A DNA stretch of 64,000 nucleotides from Prosthecobacter fusiformis (lineage in GTDB: Bacteria; Verrucomicrobiota; Verrucomicrobiia; Verrucomicrobiales; Verrucomicrobiaceae). Position numbers and translations under genes: made by a program. The notes beneath the pieces were generated by a model, which did no database searches, was not told the origin of the DNA, and saw only the letters and a program-made list of their open reading frames with translations. Where the stretch lies: assembly GCF_004364345.1 (NCBI RefSeq), contig NZ_SOCA01000007.1, positions 1 to 64,000 of the forward strand, given 5' to 3'. Shown here in pieces: positions 36,466 to 45,829 of this stretch. Every line of letters starts with the position of its first letter. The stretch's first letter is position 1.

Positions 36466-37323
36466 ATGAAAAAGCTCAACATCCTGGCGCTGCTGCTCTT
36501 CACTGCGGCAGTGGTATCCGTGTTCACCATGGACACACCCGTCACGCGTGACATCCAGAGCCGCACCATGACGGTGCTCTCTCCCTTCATTCACTCCAGC
36601 GCTGCGGTCGAGCAGAGCGTGGGTGGCGTCGTGGCCTCACCTGAGGATCCCCGTGAAATGGGCCGCGACAACGAGCGGCTACAGATCGAGGTGGAGCGCC
36701 TGCGCATCATTTCCCAAAAGTATGCTCAGACCCTGGAGGAAAACAACCGCCTCCGTGGTCTCATCGATTTTAAACAAGCCGCGCCTTTCAAGATGACGGC
36801 TGCGCGCGTGATCAAGCGCGTTTCATCCACCTGGTGGAATAGCATGATCATTGACAAGGGGCTGCTTGACGGTCTGGCCACGGACAGTCCGGTCATCAGT
36901 GCCACAGGCCTCATCGGCAAGACGGGCAAGATGGCGGATCACATGGCGGAAATCGTTTTGCTGACGGATGAGATGTGCCGTGTGTCTTCCAAGATCGAAG
37001 GCACGCTGGAGCAGGGGATCCTGGCCGGTGAGCGGGCAGGCTTGGACATGCGACCAGATCTGCGTCTTCGCTTTCTGAACAAGAATGTGCTGATCAATCC
37101 GGGTGCCAATGTGATCTCCACGGGGGAAGGCGGCGTCTTTCCCGCCGGGCTGCTCATTGGCCGTGTGAAACGTTTTGAAAACCGGGACCTTTCCGGTGAG
37201 GCCATCGTGGAGCCTGCGGTGGACTTCTCCTCTCTGGAATATGTCTTTGTGGTAGAAATGCAGCCCGTGCTGGAACCTGAGCCGGACAAGGAAACGCCAG
37301 TCCCCGCAGTCAGCGGGAAATGA
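36466..37323 (+). CDS. mreC: Rod shape-determining protein MreC
   Basis: A single N-terminal membrane helix (residues 5-20) is followed by a coiled coil (NERLQIEVERLRIISQKYAQTLEENNRL, about 69-96) and the periplasmic beta-domains, with ARVIKRVSSTWWNSMIIDKG and the GLIGKTGK and GVFPAGLLIGRV segments usual for MreC. At 285 residues it is normal length. It links MreB and MreD to PBP2 in the periplasm. Confidence 0.93.
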   Translation: MKKLNILALLLFTAAVVSVFTMDTPVTRDIQSRTMTVLSPFIHSSAAVEQSVGGVVASPEDPREMGRDNERLQIEVERLRIISQKYAQTLEENNRLRGLIDFKQAAPFKMTAARVIKRVSSTWWNSMIIDKGLLDGLATDSPVISATGLIGKTGKMADHMAEIVLLTDEMCRVSSKIEGTLEQGILAGERAGLDMRPDLRLRFLNKNVLINPGANVISTGEGGVFPAGLLIGRVKRFENRDLSGEAIVEPAVDFSSLEYVFVVEMQPVLEPEPDKETPVPAVSGK

Positions 37324-37458
37324 GGCGCGTAACCACTGATGCATTAAAATGAATCACGGACTCACCCCCATGAAACAGCGGAGATCCGGCGGCCCTTCGG
37401 CTGCTGCATATTTCTGCTGTCCGTTTTTCATCTCTGCAGGAGGCATTGCCTGGAGGTC

Positions 37459-38079
37459 ATGATCTTTTATCCTGCCACTGTCCTGTTGCTGCTGCTCACC
37501 TTTGTGGTGCAGGAGTTTATCCCCGGTATTCCGATGGCCCAGTATGCCACACTGTTTCTGCCGCCGGTGTTTTTCTTTGCCGCCTCCGTGGCAGTACCTT
37601 TTCCCATGATGCTGCTACTGGCCTTCATCACCGGTTTCCTCTGGGATGCCCGTTATGTGCCCGGCGTTTTTGAGCCGGCGGAAAAAGCTGTTCATTCTCT
37701 GATGAGCACTGGCAATCATCTGCCAGAGCTGGACATGGCAGGTGGCGGTTTCGGCTTTGGACTTTCCATTCTCCTCTTCGGCCTGCTGGGCACCTTTTTG
37801 CAAGGCGTCCGGCCATTGTTTAAACGCGGCCGTCTTGAACTGCCCGTCTTGCTCGTCGGATTCACCACTTTTGCCTGGCTGCTCAGTGAATATATGGTCA
37901 TGACCTTCCTGCGTGGCAGCCTCCATTTTCCATCAGCCGTCTGGACAAAGATGATCACCGATACCCTGCTGGCCATGCTGGCATCTCCGTTGATTTTTCT
38001 TGTGATGTATTCTCTGGCCGGTCTGTCACGTTATGAAATTAAATACGAAGGACTGAGGTACTCATTCGATGGTCGTTAA
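37459..38079 (+). CDS. mreD: Rod shape-determining membrane protein MreD
   Basis: The 206-residue protein has five or six membrane helices and sits between mreC and mrdA, which is the reason for the name since MreD sequences diverge strongly. The C-terminal YSLAGLSRYEIKYEGLRYSFDGR is cytoplasmic. It begins 135 bp after mreC and overlaps the mrdA start by 11 bp, so these two are translationally coupled. Confidence 0.85.
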   Translation: MIFYPATVLLLLLTFVVQEFIPGIPMAQYATLFLPPVFFFAASVAVPFPMMLLLAFITGFLWDARYVPGVFEPAEKAVHSLMSTGNHLPELDMAGGGFGFGLSILLFGLLGTFLQGVRPLFKRGRLELPVLLVGFTTFAWLLSEYMVMTFLRGSLHFPSAVWTKMITDTLLAMLASPLIFLVMYSLAGLSRYEIKYEGLRYSFDGR

Positions 38080-40336
38080 ATACCGTTTCCGCTTATACCT
38101 GCTGACCCTCGCTATGATGTGCGGGTTTGGCGTTCTTGTGTACCGGTTGTGGACCTTGCAGATCGTCCGCCATGAGGAGTTTGTGAACAAAGTCCCCGAG
38201 GCTAAGCAGCTTCGCGCCCGTATCCCCGGGGTGCGTGGGGAAATCAAGGACCGCAATGGCATCGTCCTGGCCACAAACAAGGCCAGCTTTGAAGTACGGG
38301 TCAATCTGCGTGAGGTTTATGAGGAATACGCCCGCCAGTGCCAGGCCAAAAAAGTGGATATTCCCACGGTGCCTTTTGAATACATGGACCGTGGCCTGCC
38401 TCGCAAAAAGGAGGAGCCGGACATCGTACGCATGTTTCAGGAGCTCATCATCGCCCGGCTGAAGGAAATGGGCCTGCCCGCCCCCAGCTTCGATGAAGCC
38501 CTGCGTGTGCATTATCGCAGTTTCGGTGGCGTCATTCCCTGGGTTTACCAGGACAGCCTCACCTTTTCAGAATTCAGCCGCTTTGCCGAGCATAACCTGG
38601 GCCTACCCGGCGTGACCGTGGCGGAGCGTGGCAGCCGCGTTTATCCTTTTGGGGCCATGGCCTGCCACATCATGGGTTATGTCCGCCTGCCGGATGACCA
38701 GCGTGTTTCTGTGGAAGATCGCAAAGGCTGGGATTATTACATGCCCGATGACTACGGCGGCGCAGGCGTGGAAAAAAGTTTCGACAAATACATGCGCGGC
38801 AAGCCGGGTGTACGCACCATGCAGGTCAACGAGCGCGGGCGCATCGTGGGTGAGGTCAGCTTCGAAGAACCTCGCAAAGGCAATGATGTCTATCTGACCC
38901 TGGATGCCCGCATCCAATACATCGCGGAAAAGGCTCTTCGAGATGGCAACATTGGCCGCGGTTCCGTCGTCGTCATCCAGCCGCAGACGGGTGAAGTGCT
39001 GGCGATGGCCTCCGTCCCCAGCTATGATCCCAACCGTTTCATCCCCAGCATTTCCCAGGCGGATTATAACGTCCTGCTTTCCAATCGTACCGTGCCTTTG
39101 ATGAACCGTGCCACGCGCACCTTCGTTCCAGGCTCCACGTATAAGGTCCCCATCGCGCTGGCAGGCTGTCTGGCCGGTATTCAAAGCCGCAATTTTAATT
39201 GCAGTGGCAGCGTCACGTACGGTAGCAAGGCCATGCAATGCTGGATCCAGCGCCAGGGCGGCGGATCCCACGGTTCTCTGGGCCTCAGCGATGCCCTCAT
39301 GCGCTCCTGTAACTGTTTCTTCTACCAGTATGGGAACAGCGCCGGTATTGATAACATCACCAAAGCGGGCAAACTTCTCGGCCTGGGTGAGCGCACCGGC
39401 ATTGAGCTGGAAGAAGATGACGGCGGCATCCTGCCGAATCCAGCCTGGCTGCGCATGGCCAGTCCGAAGGACCGCTGGAGCAACGGCCACACAGCGAATA
39501 CCTCCATCGGCCAGGGCAGCGTACTGGCCTCGCCACTTCAGATGGCCTCCGTCACTGGCGCTGTGGCCGCTGGCAAGTCTTATGTCCCCCATCTCCTTCA
39601 CCGGGTGATGGACAATGATGAATTGGTGATGGAGAACAAACCCGTCCTCCGCTCAGACCTCTCCCAGCACTTCGATGCCAAATCCCTGGAAATGGTGCGC
39701 AAAGGCATGTGGAAAGTGGTCAATGATGCGGGCGGCACCGCCAAAGGCGCGCGCATTCCCGGTGTGGAGGTCGCGGGTAAAACTGGCACGGCCCAGAACT
39801 GGCGCCGGGATGAAAGAAACGTCCGTGTGGTGGATAACCATACCTTGTTCATCAGCTTTGCCCCCTATGTGAATCCCAAATATGCCATCTGCATTCTTGT
39901 GCAGGGCGGGAAATCCGGCGGCGGCTGTGCAGCCCCGGTCGCCCACCGCGTGCTGGAGCAGGCCCTCGCGCTTGAAAACGGCTATCAAGTCACCCCGGAA
40001 ACGCTGGGTGAAGTCGAGGGCAACTTTAAACCCATCGAGGCCGTCACCTATGCGGACCTCGGCGTGCCTGTCGTCGCCGCTGCCGATGAGGACGGCGATA
40101 CCGGCACCAATGAGCCGGCCAATGAATCTACTGACGAAGCACCGCGGACATCTGCGGCACCCAGCATCCGCAGGGAGGCTGACCGCGAGGCCTCGGCAGG
40201 TGCCGGTTCCAGCAAACCCGCACGCAAAGCGGAGCCTGTTCGCAGGGCTCCTCTTTTCAAACGCGGCGGCAGCAGTGACGAATCCAATCCCTCCAACCCG
40301 GGAGGCGGATTTTTCCGCCGGATTTTCCGCCAGTAG
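38069..40336 (+). CDS. mrdA: Penicillin-binding protein 2 (elongasome transpeptidase)
   Basis: A membrane helix (residues 9-26) is followed by the PBP dimerisation domain and the transpeptidase domain. The active-site motifs are Ser356 in VPGSTYK, SCN at 413-415 and KTG at 571-573, all intact. The C-terminal 85 residues are low-complexity, Ala/Ser/Glu/Arg-rich, and end in PGGGFFRRIFRQ, an unusual tail for PBP2. RodA, its glycosyltransferase partner, is not in the window. Confidence 0.95.
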   Translation: MVVKYRFRLYLLTLAMMCGFGVLVYRLWTLQIVRHEEFVNKVPEAKQLRARIPGVRGEIKDRNGIVLATNKASFEVRVNLREVYEEYARQCQAKKVDIPTVPFEYMDRGLPRKKEEPDIVRMFQELIIARLKEMGLPAPSFDEALRVHYRSFGGVIPWVYQDSLTFSEFSRFAEHNLGLPGVTVAERGSRVYPFGAMACHIMGYVRLPDDQRVSVEDRKGWDYYMPDDYGGAGVEKSFDKYMRGKPGVRTMQVNERGRIVGEVSFEEPRKGNDVYLTLDARIQYIAEKALRDGNIGRGSVVVIQPQTGEVLAMASVPSYDPNRFIPSISQADYNVLLSNRTVPLMNRATRTFVPGSTYKVPIALAGCLAGIQSRNFNCSGSVTYGSKAMQCWIQRQGGGSHGSLGLSDALMRSCNCFFYQYGNSAGIDNITKAGKLLGLGERTGIELEEDDGGILPNPAWLRMASPKDRWSNGHTANTSIGQGSVLASPLQMASVTGAVAAGKSYVPHLLHRVMDNDELVMENKPVLRSDLSQHFDAKSLEMVRKGMWKVVNDAGGTAKGARIPGVEVAGKTGTAQNWRRDERNVRVVDNHTLFISFAPYVNPKYAICILVQGGKSGGGCAAPVAHRVLEQALALENGYQVTPETLGEVEGNFKPIEAVTYADLGVPVVAAADEDGDTGTNEPANESTDEAPRTSAAPSIRREADREASAGAGSSKPARKAEPVRRAPLFKRGGSSDESNPSNPGGGFFRRIFRQ

Positions 40337-40374
40337 CTGTTCCCATTTTACCCCTAACCCGACCTAATTTTTTT

Positions 40375-41967
40375 ATGCCCCTTGGAATCGTGAAACGAAT
40401 CAAAGAGTTTATCACCGGAAAAAAAGACATCAAAAGCGGCACCCGTCTTGTCATTAACTGTGAAAAGCTGGAAAACCGTGTCGCCCTTTTGGACAATGGC
40501 GTCTTGGAAGAATATACCATTGAGCGTGTTGGTACCAGCACCATCGTTGGCTCCATTTTCAAAGGCCGTGTCAAAAATATCGAGCAGGGTCTCAAGGCCA
40601 TGTTCATTGACATCGGCCTGGATAAGAATGCCTTCCTTCACTTCTGGGATGCCATTCCCGAAGCTCTTTCCAACCAGGGCATGGAAGAAGTGACCCGTGG
40701 TGGTGCCCAGAAGAAGCGCAAGCGCATCGAGGCCAAGGACATCCCAGACCTCTACCCAGTCGGCTCAGAAATCATGGTCCAGGTCACCAAAGGCCCCATC
40801 GGTAATAAAGGCCCGCGTGTCACCACCAACATCTCCCTCGCCGGTCGTCTCCTGGTGCTCATGCCGCAGAACGATCAGTTCGGCATCTCCCGCAAGGTGG
40901 AGGACCCCAAAGAGCGCGCCCGTCTGCGCAAGATCATCGAAAAGGTGAACCTGCCAGAAAGCATGGGCCTCATCATGCGCACCGAGGCCGCCGGCAAGCG
41001 CGCCCGCCACATCATTCGTGACCTCAGCCTCCTCATTGAGCAGTGGAATGACATCGTCGCCAAGCGTGACGGTCAGAAAGCCCCGGTCTGCTGCTTCCAG
41101 GAGCCAGAATTGATCGAGCGCACCGTGCGTGACTTCCTCACCGAGGAGATCGATGAAGTGGCCTGCGATGATCAGGCCACCGTCGAGCGCATGCAGAAAA
41201 TGGCCGCTCAAATCTCCCGCCGTGCCAAGAGCCGCATCACCCATTACCAGGGCCAGACCGCTTTGTTTGAGCATTACGGCATCCAGAAGCAGATCGACAA
41301 TGCCTTTTACCGTCAGGTCTGGTTGCCTTGCGGCGGTTACATCGTCATTGACCAGACGGAGGCCCTGGTCTCCATCGACGTCAATACTGGCCGTAACAAA
41401 GGAGCCAAGGATCAGGATAAACTTCTTCTGGATACCAACCTGGAAGCAGCCCAGGAAGTCGCCCGCCAGCTCCGTCTGCGCAACATGGGTGGCCTCATCG
41501 TGGTGGACTTCATTGATATGAAGCACCGCAAGGACCAGCAGGCTGTGTACAAGTTCATGATGGACCATCTCAAGCGGGACAAGGCTAAGACCCAGGTCCT
41601 GCCCATCAGCCAGTTTGGCCTCATGGAAATGACCCGCCAGCGCCTGCATGAGAGCCTCAGCAGCGCCCTTTATGAGCCATGCCCATATTGCAAAGGCCAT
41701 GGCCAGGTGAAGACCACCATGACCATGAGCGTGGAGCTTCAGCGCCGCCTCAGCGCCATTCTCGGCCGCGGTAAGGAAGACCAAAAAAGCCTCCTCGTCG
41801 TCGTTCATCCGGAAGTGATGCAACGCCTAAAAACCGAAGACGGTGAACTCCTCGTGGACCTCGAGCGCAAATATGGCGCACGTCTCACTTTCCGCAGCGA
41901 TCCAAACCTGCATCGCGAAGAAATGAAGCTGGCTCATGCCACGACAGGTGAAGAGATTCGTAATTGA
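40375..41967 (+). CDS. rng: Ribonuclease G/E family endoribonuclease
   Basis: The 530-residue protein has the S1-like RNA-binding domain (GSIFKGRVKNIEQGLKAMFIDIGLDKNAFLH), the catalytic DNase-I-like region (AIDVNTGRNKGAKD with the metal-binding Asp, then IVVDFIDMKHRKD) and the zinc-link CPYCKGHG. It has no long C-terminal degradosome scaffold, so it is of the RNase G type. In many bacteria rng follows the mre cluster, as here, 38 bp after mrdA. Confidence 0.94.
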   Translation: MPLGIVKRIKEFITGKKDIKSGTRLVINCEKLENRVALLDNGVLEEYTIERVGTSTIVGSIFKGRVKNIEQGLKAMFIDIGLDKNAFLHFWDAIPEALSNQGMEEVTRGGAQKKRKRIEAKDIPDLYPVGSEIMVQVTKGPIGNKGPRVTTNISLAGRLLVLMPQNDQFGISRKVEDPKERARLRKIIEKVNLPESMGLIMRTEAAGKRARHIIRDLSLLIEQWNDIVAKRDGQKAPVCCFQEPELIERTVRDFLTEEIDEVACDDQATVERMQKMAAQISRRAKSRITHYQGQTALFEHYGIQKQIDNAFYRQVWLPCGGYIVIDQTEALVSIDVNTGRNKGAKDQDKLLLDTNLEAAQEVARQLRLRNMGGLIVVDFIDMKHRKDQQAVYKFMMDHLKRDKAKTQVLPISQFGLMEMTRQRLHESLSSALYEPCPYCKGHGQVKTTMTMSVELQRRLSAILGRGKEDQKSLLVVVHPEVMQRLKTEDGELLVDLERKYGARLTFRSDPNLHREEMKLAHATTGEEIRN

Positions 41968-42028
41968 ACCTCGGATCAGCCAGATTGGATTTGAACAGAT
42001 TCTAAACTGCTGCTTGTCATAGCCTCAT

Positions 42029-42664
42029 ATGTCTTCCGCCCCCATGTCCACCAAGAAACGTCTCATCTTCATCGGAGCAGGCATCTTCATGGTCGCAGCT
42101 CTTTACATCGGCTGGCAGTACGCTGGTTCGACGCCAGAGCTGCCGCCCGTTGCTTCAAAGCCGAAAGATCAGCCCGCTCCCCGGACGGACATCCAGCCGC
42201 TGGCTCCCAAGGTCACCCCGGCCATGCCTGGCATCGCTACCCAACTGACCACGGCTGAGGAAGGGGATGTGCTCATTGATGACATCCTCCGCTCGGACAA
42301 GGAAATTCCCGCCATGGCGCAGGACCTGCATAATTTGGTCAAAACCCTCAACGGGGAAGCCCAGGTGAATGCCAGCCGCCATCTGGTCAACCTGACCAGC
42401 GATGAAGACTATAACCTCATCTCCGGTTTCCTGGTGGACCCCAAGACGAATCCTGAAGTGATCGAAGTTCTGTTTTCAGATCTCATGAACCGTGATCGTG
42501 CCCTCCAGATCCCGCTCTTCCTGAACATCCTCAAAAATCCTCAGCACCCGCAAAATGAAGAAGTGCGCAATGTGATGACCATACTTGCGGGGGAAGATTT
42601 TGAAAACAACTATGCCGCCTGGGACCAGTGGGGCGCGGATGAACTGAAGTCCCTTCGGGAATAG
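42029..42664 (+). CDS. Membrane-anchored protein of unknown function before the secretin operon
   Basis: An N-terminal membrane helix (about residues 12-30) is followed by a Pro-rich linker (35-65) and a soluble helical domain (75-211) that would lie in the periplasm. The helical part has a repeat-like, HEAT-like look (IPAMAQDLHNLVKTL, VIEVLFSDLMNRD, ALQIPLFLNILKN) but no family I can name. It ends 122 bp before the GspL-like gene and may belong to that cluster. Confidence 0.65.
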   Translation: MSSAPMSTKKRLIFIGAGIFMVAALYIGWQYAGSTPELPPVASKPKDQPAPRTDIQPLAPKVTPAMPGIATQLTTAEEGDVLIDDILRSDKEIPAMAQDLHNLVKTLNGEAQVNASRHLVNLTSDEDYNLISGFLVDPKTNPEVIEVLFSDLMNRDRALQIPLFLNILKNPQHPQNEEVRNVMTILAGEDFENNYAAWDQWGADELKSLRE

Positions 42665-42786
42665 TCATAGGGTTATTTTCAAGTCGGGCGCAAAGTTTGA
42701 ACCGTCTTTGTGACCTTGCTGTCTCCCTTCATGCCTTGCACACTGCATAGGCATTTGATACTCTCACGGCTTTACTATTCGGCCCC

Positions 42787-44064
42787 ATGAAAAACCCTGA
42801 CGAACTCATGCTCATTCCTCACGAGGAAGGATTCCGCGCATGGCGTCTGCGCGGGGGCCAGGTCGCCCGGCCCGAGGCCGAATCCCGCTCTCGTCGTGGA
42901 ACCGCATGGATCGCGCTGCCCGCGCGCAGCCTTGTCACCATACCATTTCGGTTTCAGGGCGTGGATGCAGGCCGTCGGGAAGCCATGGCCCAACTGGAGC
43001 TGGAGGCAGCCGGTTTCGGCCAGGAAACCTCAGACCGGAATAACTTTGACCTGTGGAATCTCGGCAATGATGAGCGGGACCAGCGCTCCATCGGCTTTAT
43101 TCAGGTCGCTCCGTTGCCGGCGGATATCTTGGAAGAAGGCGGAAATGCCCAATTTGCACCCTCAGTCGCCTTTCATCAGTTGCTGCCTGGGGAGGCCCTC
43201 ATCTGGCGTGAAGATGGCACCCTCGTCCTGGCCATTCCCCATGAAACGGGGGCACCTCTTCACTGCCAGGCCCTCGCCGCCCGTGTTCTGGATGCGGATG
43301 CCGCAGCGGAGATCCGCTGCATCCTCGCCTCCCTGGAGCTCGGCGGCCTTTCACCCAATATCCAGACACTCGCCGTCGTCAGCACTGCCCTCGTTCCCAC
43401 TGCTGCCGAAGGGCAGGAGGCTCTCTTGCCTCGGGAGGATGCCATCACCGAGGATTTCACCCAGGCCCTGGATCTGCCTGTAACCCTGCGTGCGGAGCAG
43501 ATCCCCTCTCTGCCCGGACACGCCTCCCGGCTCATCCCCGCCCCGGTCGTCAAAGACCGCCATGACCGCCAGCAACGCCGCATGGTCATGATGGGTGCGC
43601 TGGCTTTTGCCTTCGTCCTCCTCGCTGCCCTCGGTGCCTTCGCCGCTCGCGTCGCTCTTCGCCAGCACACGGTGAATAGCGAACTCGCCCGGCTGGATTC
43701 CCTGGAGCCGGAGCTCATGACTATCCGCGATGCCCAGGCCGCCTGGGAAGACATGCGCTTCGCCATTTCACCCGACCTTTACCCTGTCGAGACCTTGCAC
43801 CAGCTCGTCCAGTTGCTACCTCAGGAAAACATCCGCATCACCCGTTTCGAGGTTCGCGAAGACGGCATTGTTATTGATGGAGCCGCCTCCAGCCTGGGGC
43901 ATGGCATTGATTTCCGGGATAAACTGCTCTCCCATGAAGCCTTCAAGCGCTGGATTTGGGACGCGCCTAACCCTACCAATCTAAACGATGGCACCGCCAC
44001 CTTCCGTGCTGAAGGCCGCCCTGCCGATGGCGCTGAACCAGAATCGGAGGTGACCACCCTATGA
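42787..44064 (+). CDS. GspL/PilM-PilN-like secretion or pilus assembly protein
   Basis: The first 250 residues form a degenerate actin-like (PilM-type) cytoplasmic domain. A membrane helix (about 262-288, MVMMGALAFAFVLLAALGAF) follows, then a coiled region and a periplasmic ferredoxin-like PilN domain (QLLPQENIRITRFEVREDGIVIDGAA). This order is that of GspL in type II secretion. Its stop overlaps the next start by 4 bases (ATGA). The layout recalls Amuc_1101 of Akkermansia. Confidence 0.75.
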   Translation: MKNPDELMLIPHEEGFRAWRLRGGQVARPEAESRSRRGTAWIALPARSLVTIPFRFQGVDAGRREAMAQLELEAAGFGQETSDRNNFDLWNLGNDERDQRSIGFIQVAPLPADILEEGGNAQFAPSVAFHQLLPGEALIWREDGTLVLAIPHETGAPLHCQALAARVLDADAAAEIRCILASLELGGLSPNIQTLAVVSTALVPTAAEGQEALLPREDAITEDFTQALDLPVTLRAEQIPSLPGHASRLIPAPVVKDRHDRQQRRMVMMGALAFAFVLLAALGAFAARVALRQHTVNSELARLDSLEPELMTIRDAQAAWEDMRFAISPDLYPVETLHQLVQLLPQENIRITRFEVREDGIVIDGAASSLGHGIDFRDKLLSHEAFKRWIWDAPNPTNLNDGTATFRAEGRPADGAEPESEVTTL

Positions 44065-44585
44065 CCGCCAGTGAACAAAGACTGGCTCTAGGCCTGGGTG
44101 CCGTTGTCGTGCTTGGCGGTGCCTTCATTGGCCTCACTAAATTACGCGTCTGGAAGCAGACGGTGGACATGCGCTCCATCGAGATGGAGACCCGTCGCAT
44201 AGAGGCGGATGACCTGATGGCGCAAAAGGATTTTTGGAATCAGCGCTTCACCTGGCTCACGGATAAGCAGCCCATCTTCACCCGCCGTGGCGACGTGGAC
44301 AGAGGCTTCCTGGAGCAGCTCGAAGCCTCGGCCACCTCCCACGGAGTGACCTTGCCCCAAATCCAGCCCATCGAGCCCTCCGAGCGCGCCGGTCTGGTAT
44401 CCTCCACCTTCACCATCGAGGCCCGTGCCGACTGGGAATCCATGAACAAATGGCTTCATGATCTGCAAAAACCGGATGCCTACATCAGCATCCCGTCCCT
44501 GACCATGATCCCCAATGAGGAGGATACCAGTCTGGTCATCGTCACCATGAACATCCAGAAATGGTTCCGCCTGCCTCCCTCATGA
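44061..44585 (+). CDS. GspM/PilO-like inner-membrane protein
   Basis: A single membrane helix (residues 9-25) is followed by a short coiled coil (30-52) and a ferredoxin-like domain ending in TSLVIVTMNIQKWFRL. Size (174 residues), topology and place directly after a GspL-like gene with an ATGA overlap suggest a PilO/GspM partner. It corresponds in position to Amuc_1100 of Akkermansia, though that protein is longer. Sequence similarity was not tested. Confidence 0.65.
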   Translation: MTASEQRLALGLGAVVVLGGAFIGLTKLRVWKQTVDMRSIEMETRRIEADDLMAQKDFWNQRFTWLTDKQPIFTRRGDVDRGFLEQLEASATSHGVTLPQIQPIEPSERAGLVSSTFTIEARADWESMNKWLHDLQKPDAYISIPSLTMIPNEEDTSLVIVTMNIQKWFRLPPS

Positions 44586-45007
44586 AACGTTTCCTCACTG
44601 GTATCTCCGCATGCTTTTTCAGCATCCTGGCCCTGCCTGCCCAGGATGCCTCTCCCATTCTTGAGCCACAGGTGATTCCATCATCGTATAACCACATGCG
44701 TTATCACGCCACCTGGAGCAGCAATCCCTTTTTAAGCAGGTCCGTTCCTCAGCCTGCTCAGATAGTGAGCTGGGCTCAGGATTGGACGCTCACCGGCATG
44801 TATAAAAGTTCGGGTGGCAGCGTCGCTATCCACATGATCAACCAAAAAACCGGTCAAACCCGTCGCGTGATGACTGGAGAACAGGGGGAATACAGGCTCC
44901 TAGACACCCGGTTCAGCCGGTATCGCAACGAAGCGTCCGCAGAACTCGAAAAAGGCGGTGTGAAAGCCATCCTCAAATACGACAAAACCCTGACCGGGGG
45001 ATTGTGA
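44582..45007 (+). CDS. Secreted small protein, first of a tandem paralogous pair
   Basis: The ATG at 44582 overlaps the previous stop (ATGA). A signal peptide (cleavage near LPAQ, residue 20) precedes a 120-residue domain with YHATWSSNPFLS and WAQDWTLTGMYKS. The following beta-rich stretch (GSVAIHMINQKTGQTRRVMTGE, EYRLLDTRFSRYRNEASAEL) resembles the PilP/GspC homology-region fold that binds a secretin. That comparison is inference. The next gene encodes a clear paralogue. Confidence 0.7.
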   Translation: MKRFLTGISACFFSILALPAQDASPILEPQVIPSSYNHMRYHATWSSNPFLSRSVPQPAQIVSWAQDWTLTGMYKSSGGSVAIHMINQKTGQTRRVMTGEQGEYRLLDTRFSRYRNEASAELEKGGVKAILKYDKTLTGGL

Positions 45008-45045
45008 ACGCCAGCTTCCCCTCATCGGTCTATCCTCATCCTTTC

Positions 45046-45807
45046 ATGAAACAAGCGCTCAAAACCCTGGGATTTCTTTGCCTGGCTTTCACCAGCCTCC
45101 AGGCCCAGGAAGCCTCGAGCGAGGATGCCGTTGTCGATGAATCTGCACCGGCACCTGCCGCGACATCTGTTTTGGATGAGGCCGTCATTCCCCAGGCTTT
45201 CCCGGACGCCCGGTATCAGACGACCTGGAGCAGCAATCCTTTCCTTCGCAAGACCGTCGTCATCGCTGGCCCCAGGGTGGATTGGTCTCAGGACTGGGCC
45301 CTCTCCAGCATGTATAAAAGTGAATCTGGCAAGATCACCATCAGCCTGCAAAACAAGCAGACCGGTGAATTCAAACGAGTCACCAGTGAAGACACAGACA
45401 CTGAATTTCGTCTCATCAAAGCCAACTTCAACCGCAACCGCACCGAGGCCTCAGCCGATATTGCTCGGGGCAGTGAAACGGCCACCGTCAAATACGATGA
45501 CAACCTGACCTCCCGTCCCGTCACGGTGAACAATACCTTCAAAGCCCCTGCCACTCAACCCGGTGCAGTGGGCAATCCAAACGCCCGCCCAGGCCAGCCG
45601 GGCCAGCCCGGGCAGCCGGTTAATGTCACCCAGCCAGGCGGCGTGCCAGGGACTATCCCGCCCACCGCCGCCAATCGCCCGATGGTGCCTAACAACTCAC
45701 CCGTGGCATCCGCTCCGGGCACCGCCCAGCCAGCCGTCACGCCGCCGACAATGTCCCGCCGTCGCCAGTTAGTCCCGGCCCCCATCGTTCCCACGCCCCA
45801 GCAGTAA
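45046..45807 (+). CDS. Secreted protein, second of the tandem pair, with a Pro/Gly-rich tail
   Basis: From the ATG at 45046 (a GTG at 45004 is possible) there is a signal peptide ending near LQAQ, then a domain colinear with that of the gene before (YQTTWSSNPFLR, WSQDWALSSMYKS, FRLIKANFNRNRTEASADI). The last 85 residues are a Pro/Gln/Gly-rich tail (GQPGQPGQPVNVTQPGG) that the first copy lacks, ending in basic RRRQLVPAP. It probably sits in the periplasm, next to the secretin made by the following gene. The 253-residue product is likely functional. Confidence 0.7.
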   Translation: MKQALKTLGFLCLAFTSLQAQEASSEDAVVDESAPAPAATSVLDEAVIPQAFPDARYQTTWSSNPFLRKTVVIAGPRVDWSQDWALSSMYKSESGKITISLQNKQTGEFKRVTSEDTDTEFRLIKANFNRNRTEASADIARGSETATVKYDDNLTSRPVTVNNTFKAPATQPGAVGNPNARPGQPGQPGQPVNVTQPGGVPGTIPPTAANRPMVPNNSPVASAPGTAQPAVTPPTMSRRRQLVPAPIVPTPQQ

Positions 45808-45829
45808 GCCTTTCGCCAGCCCCTTTGAC

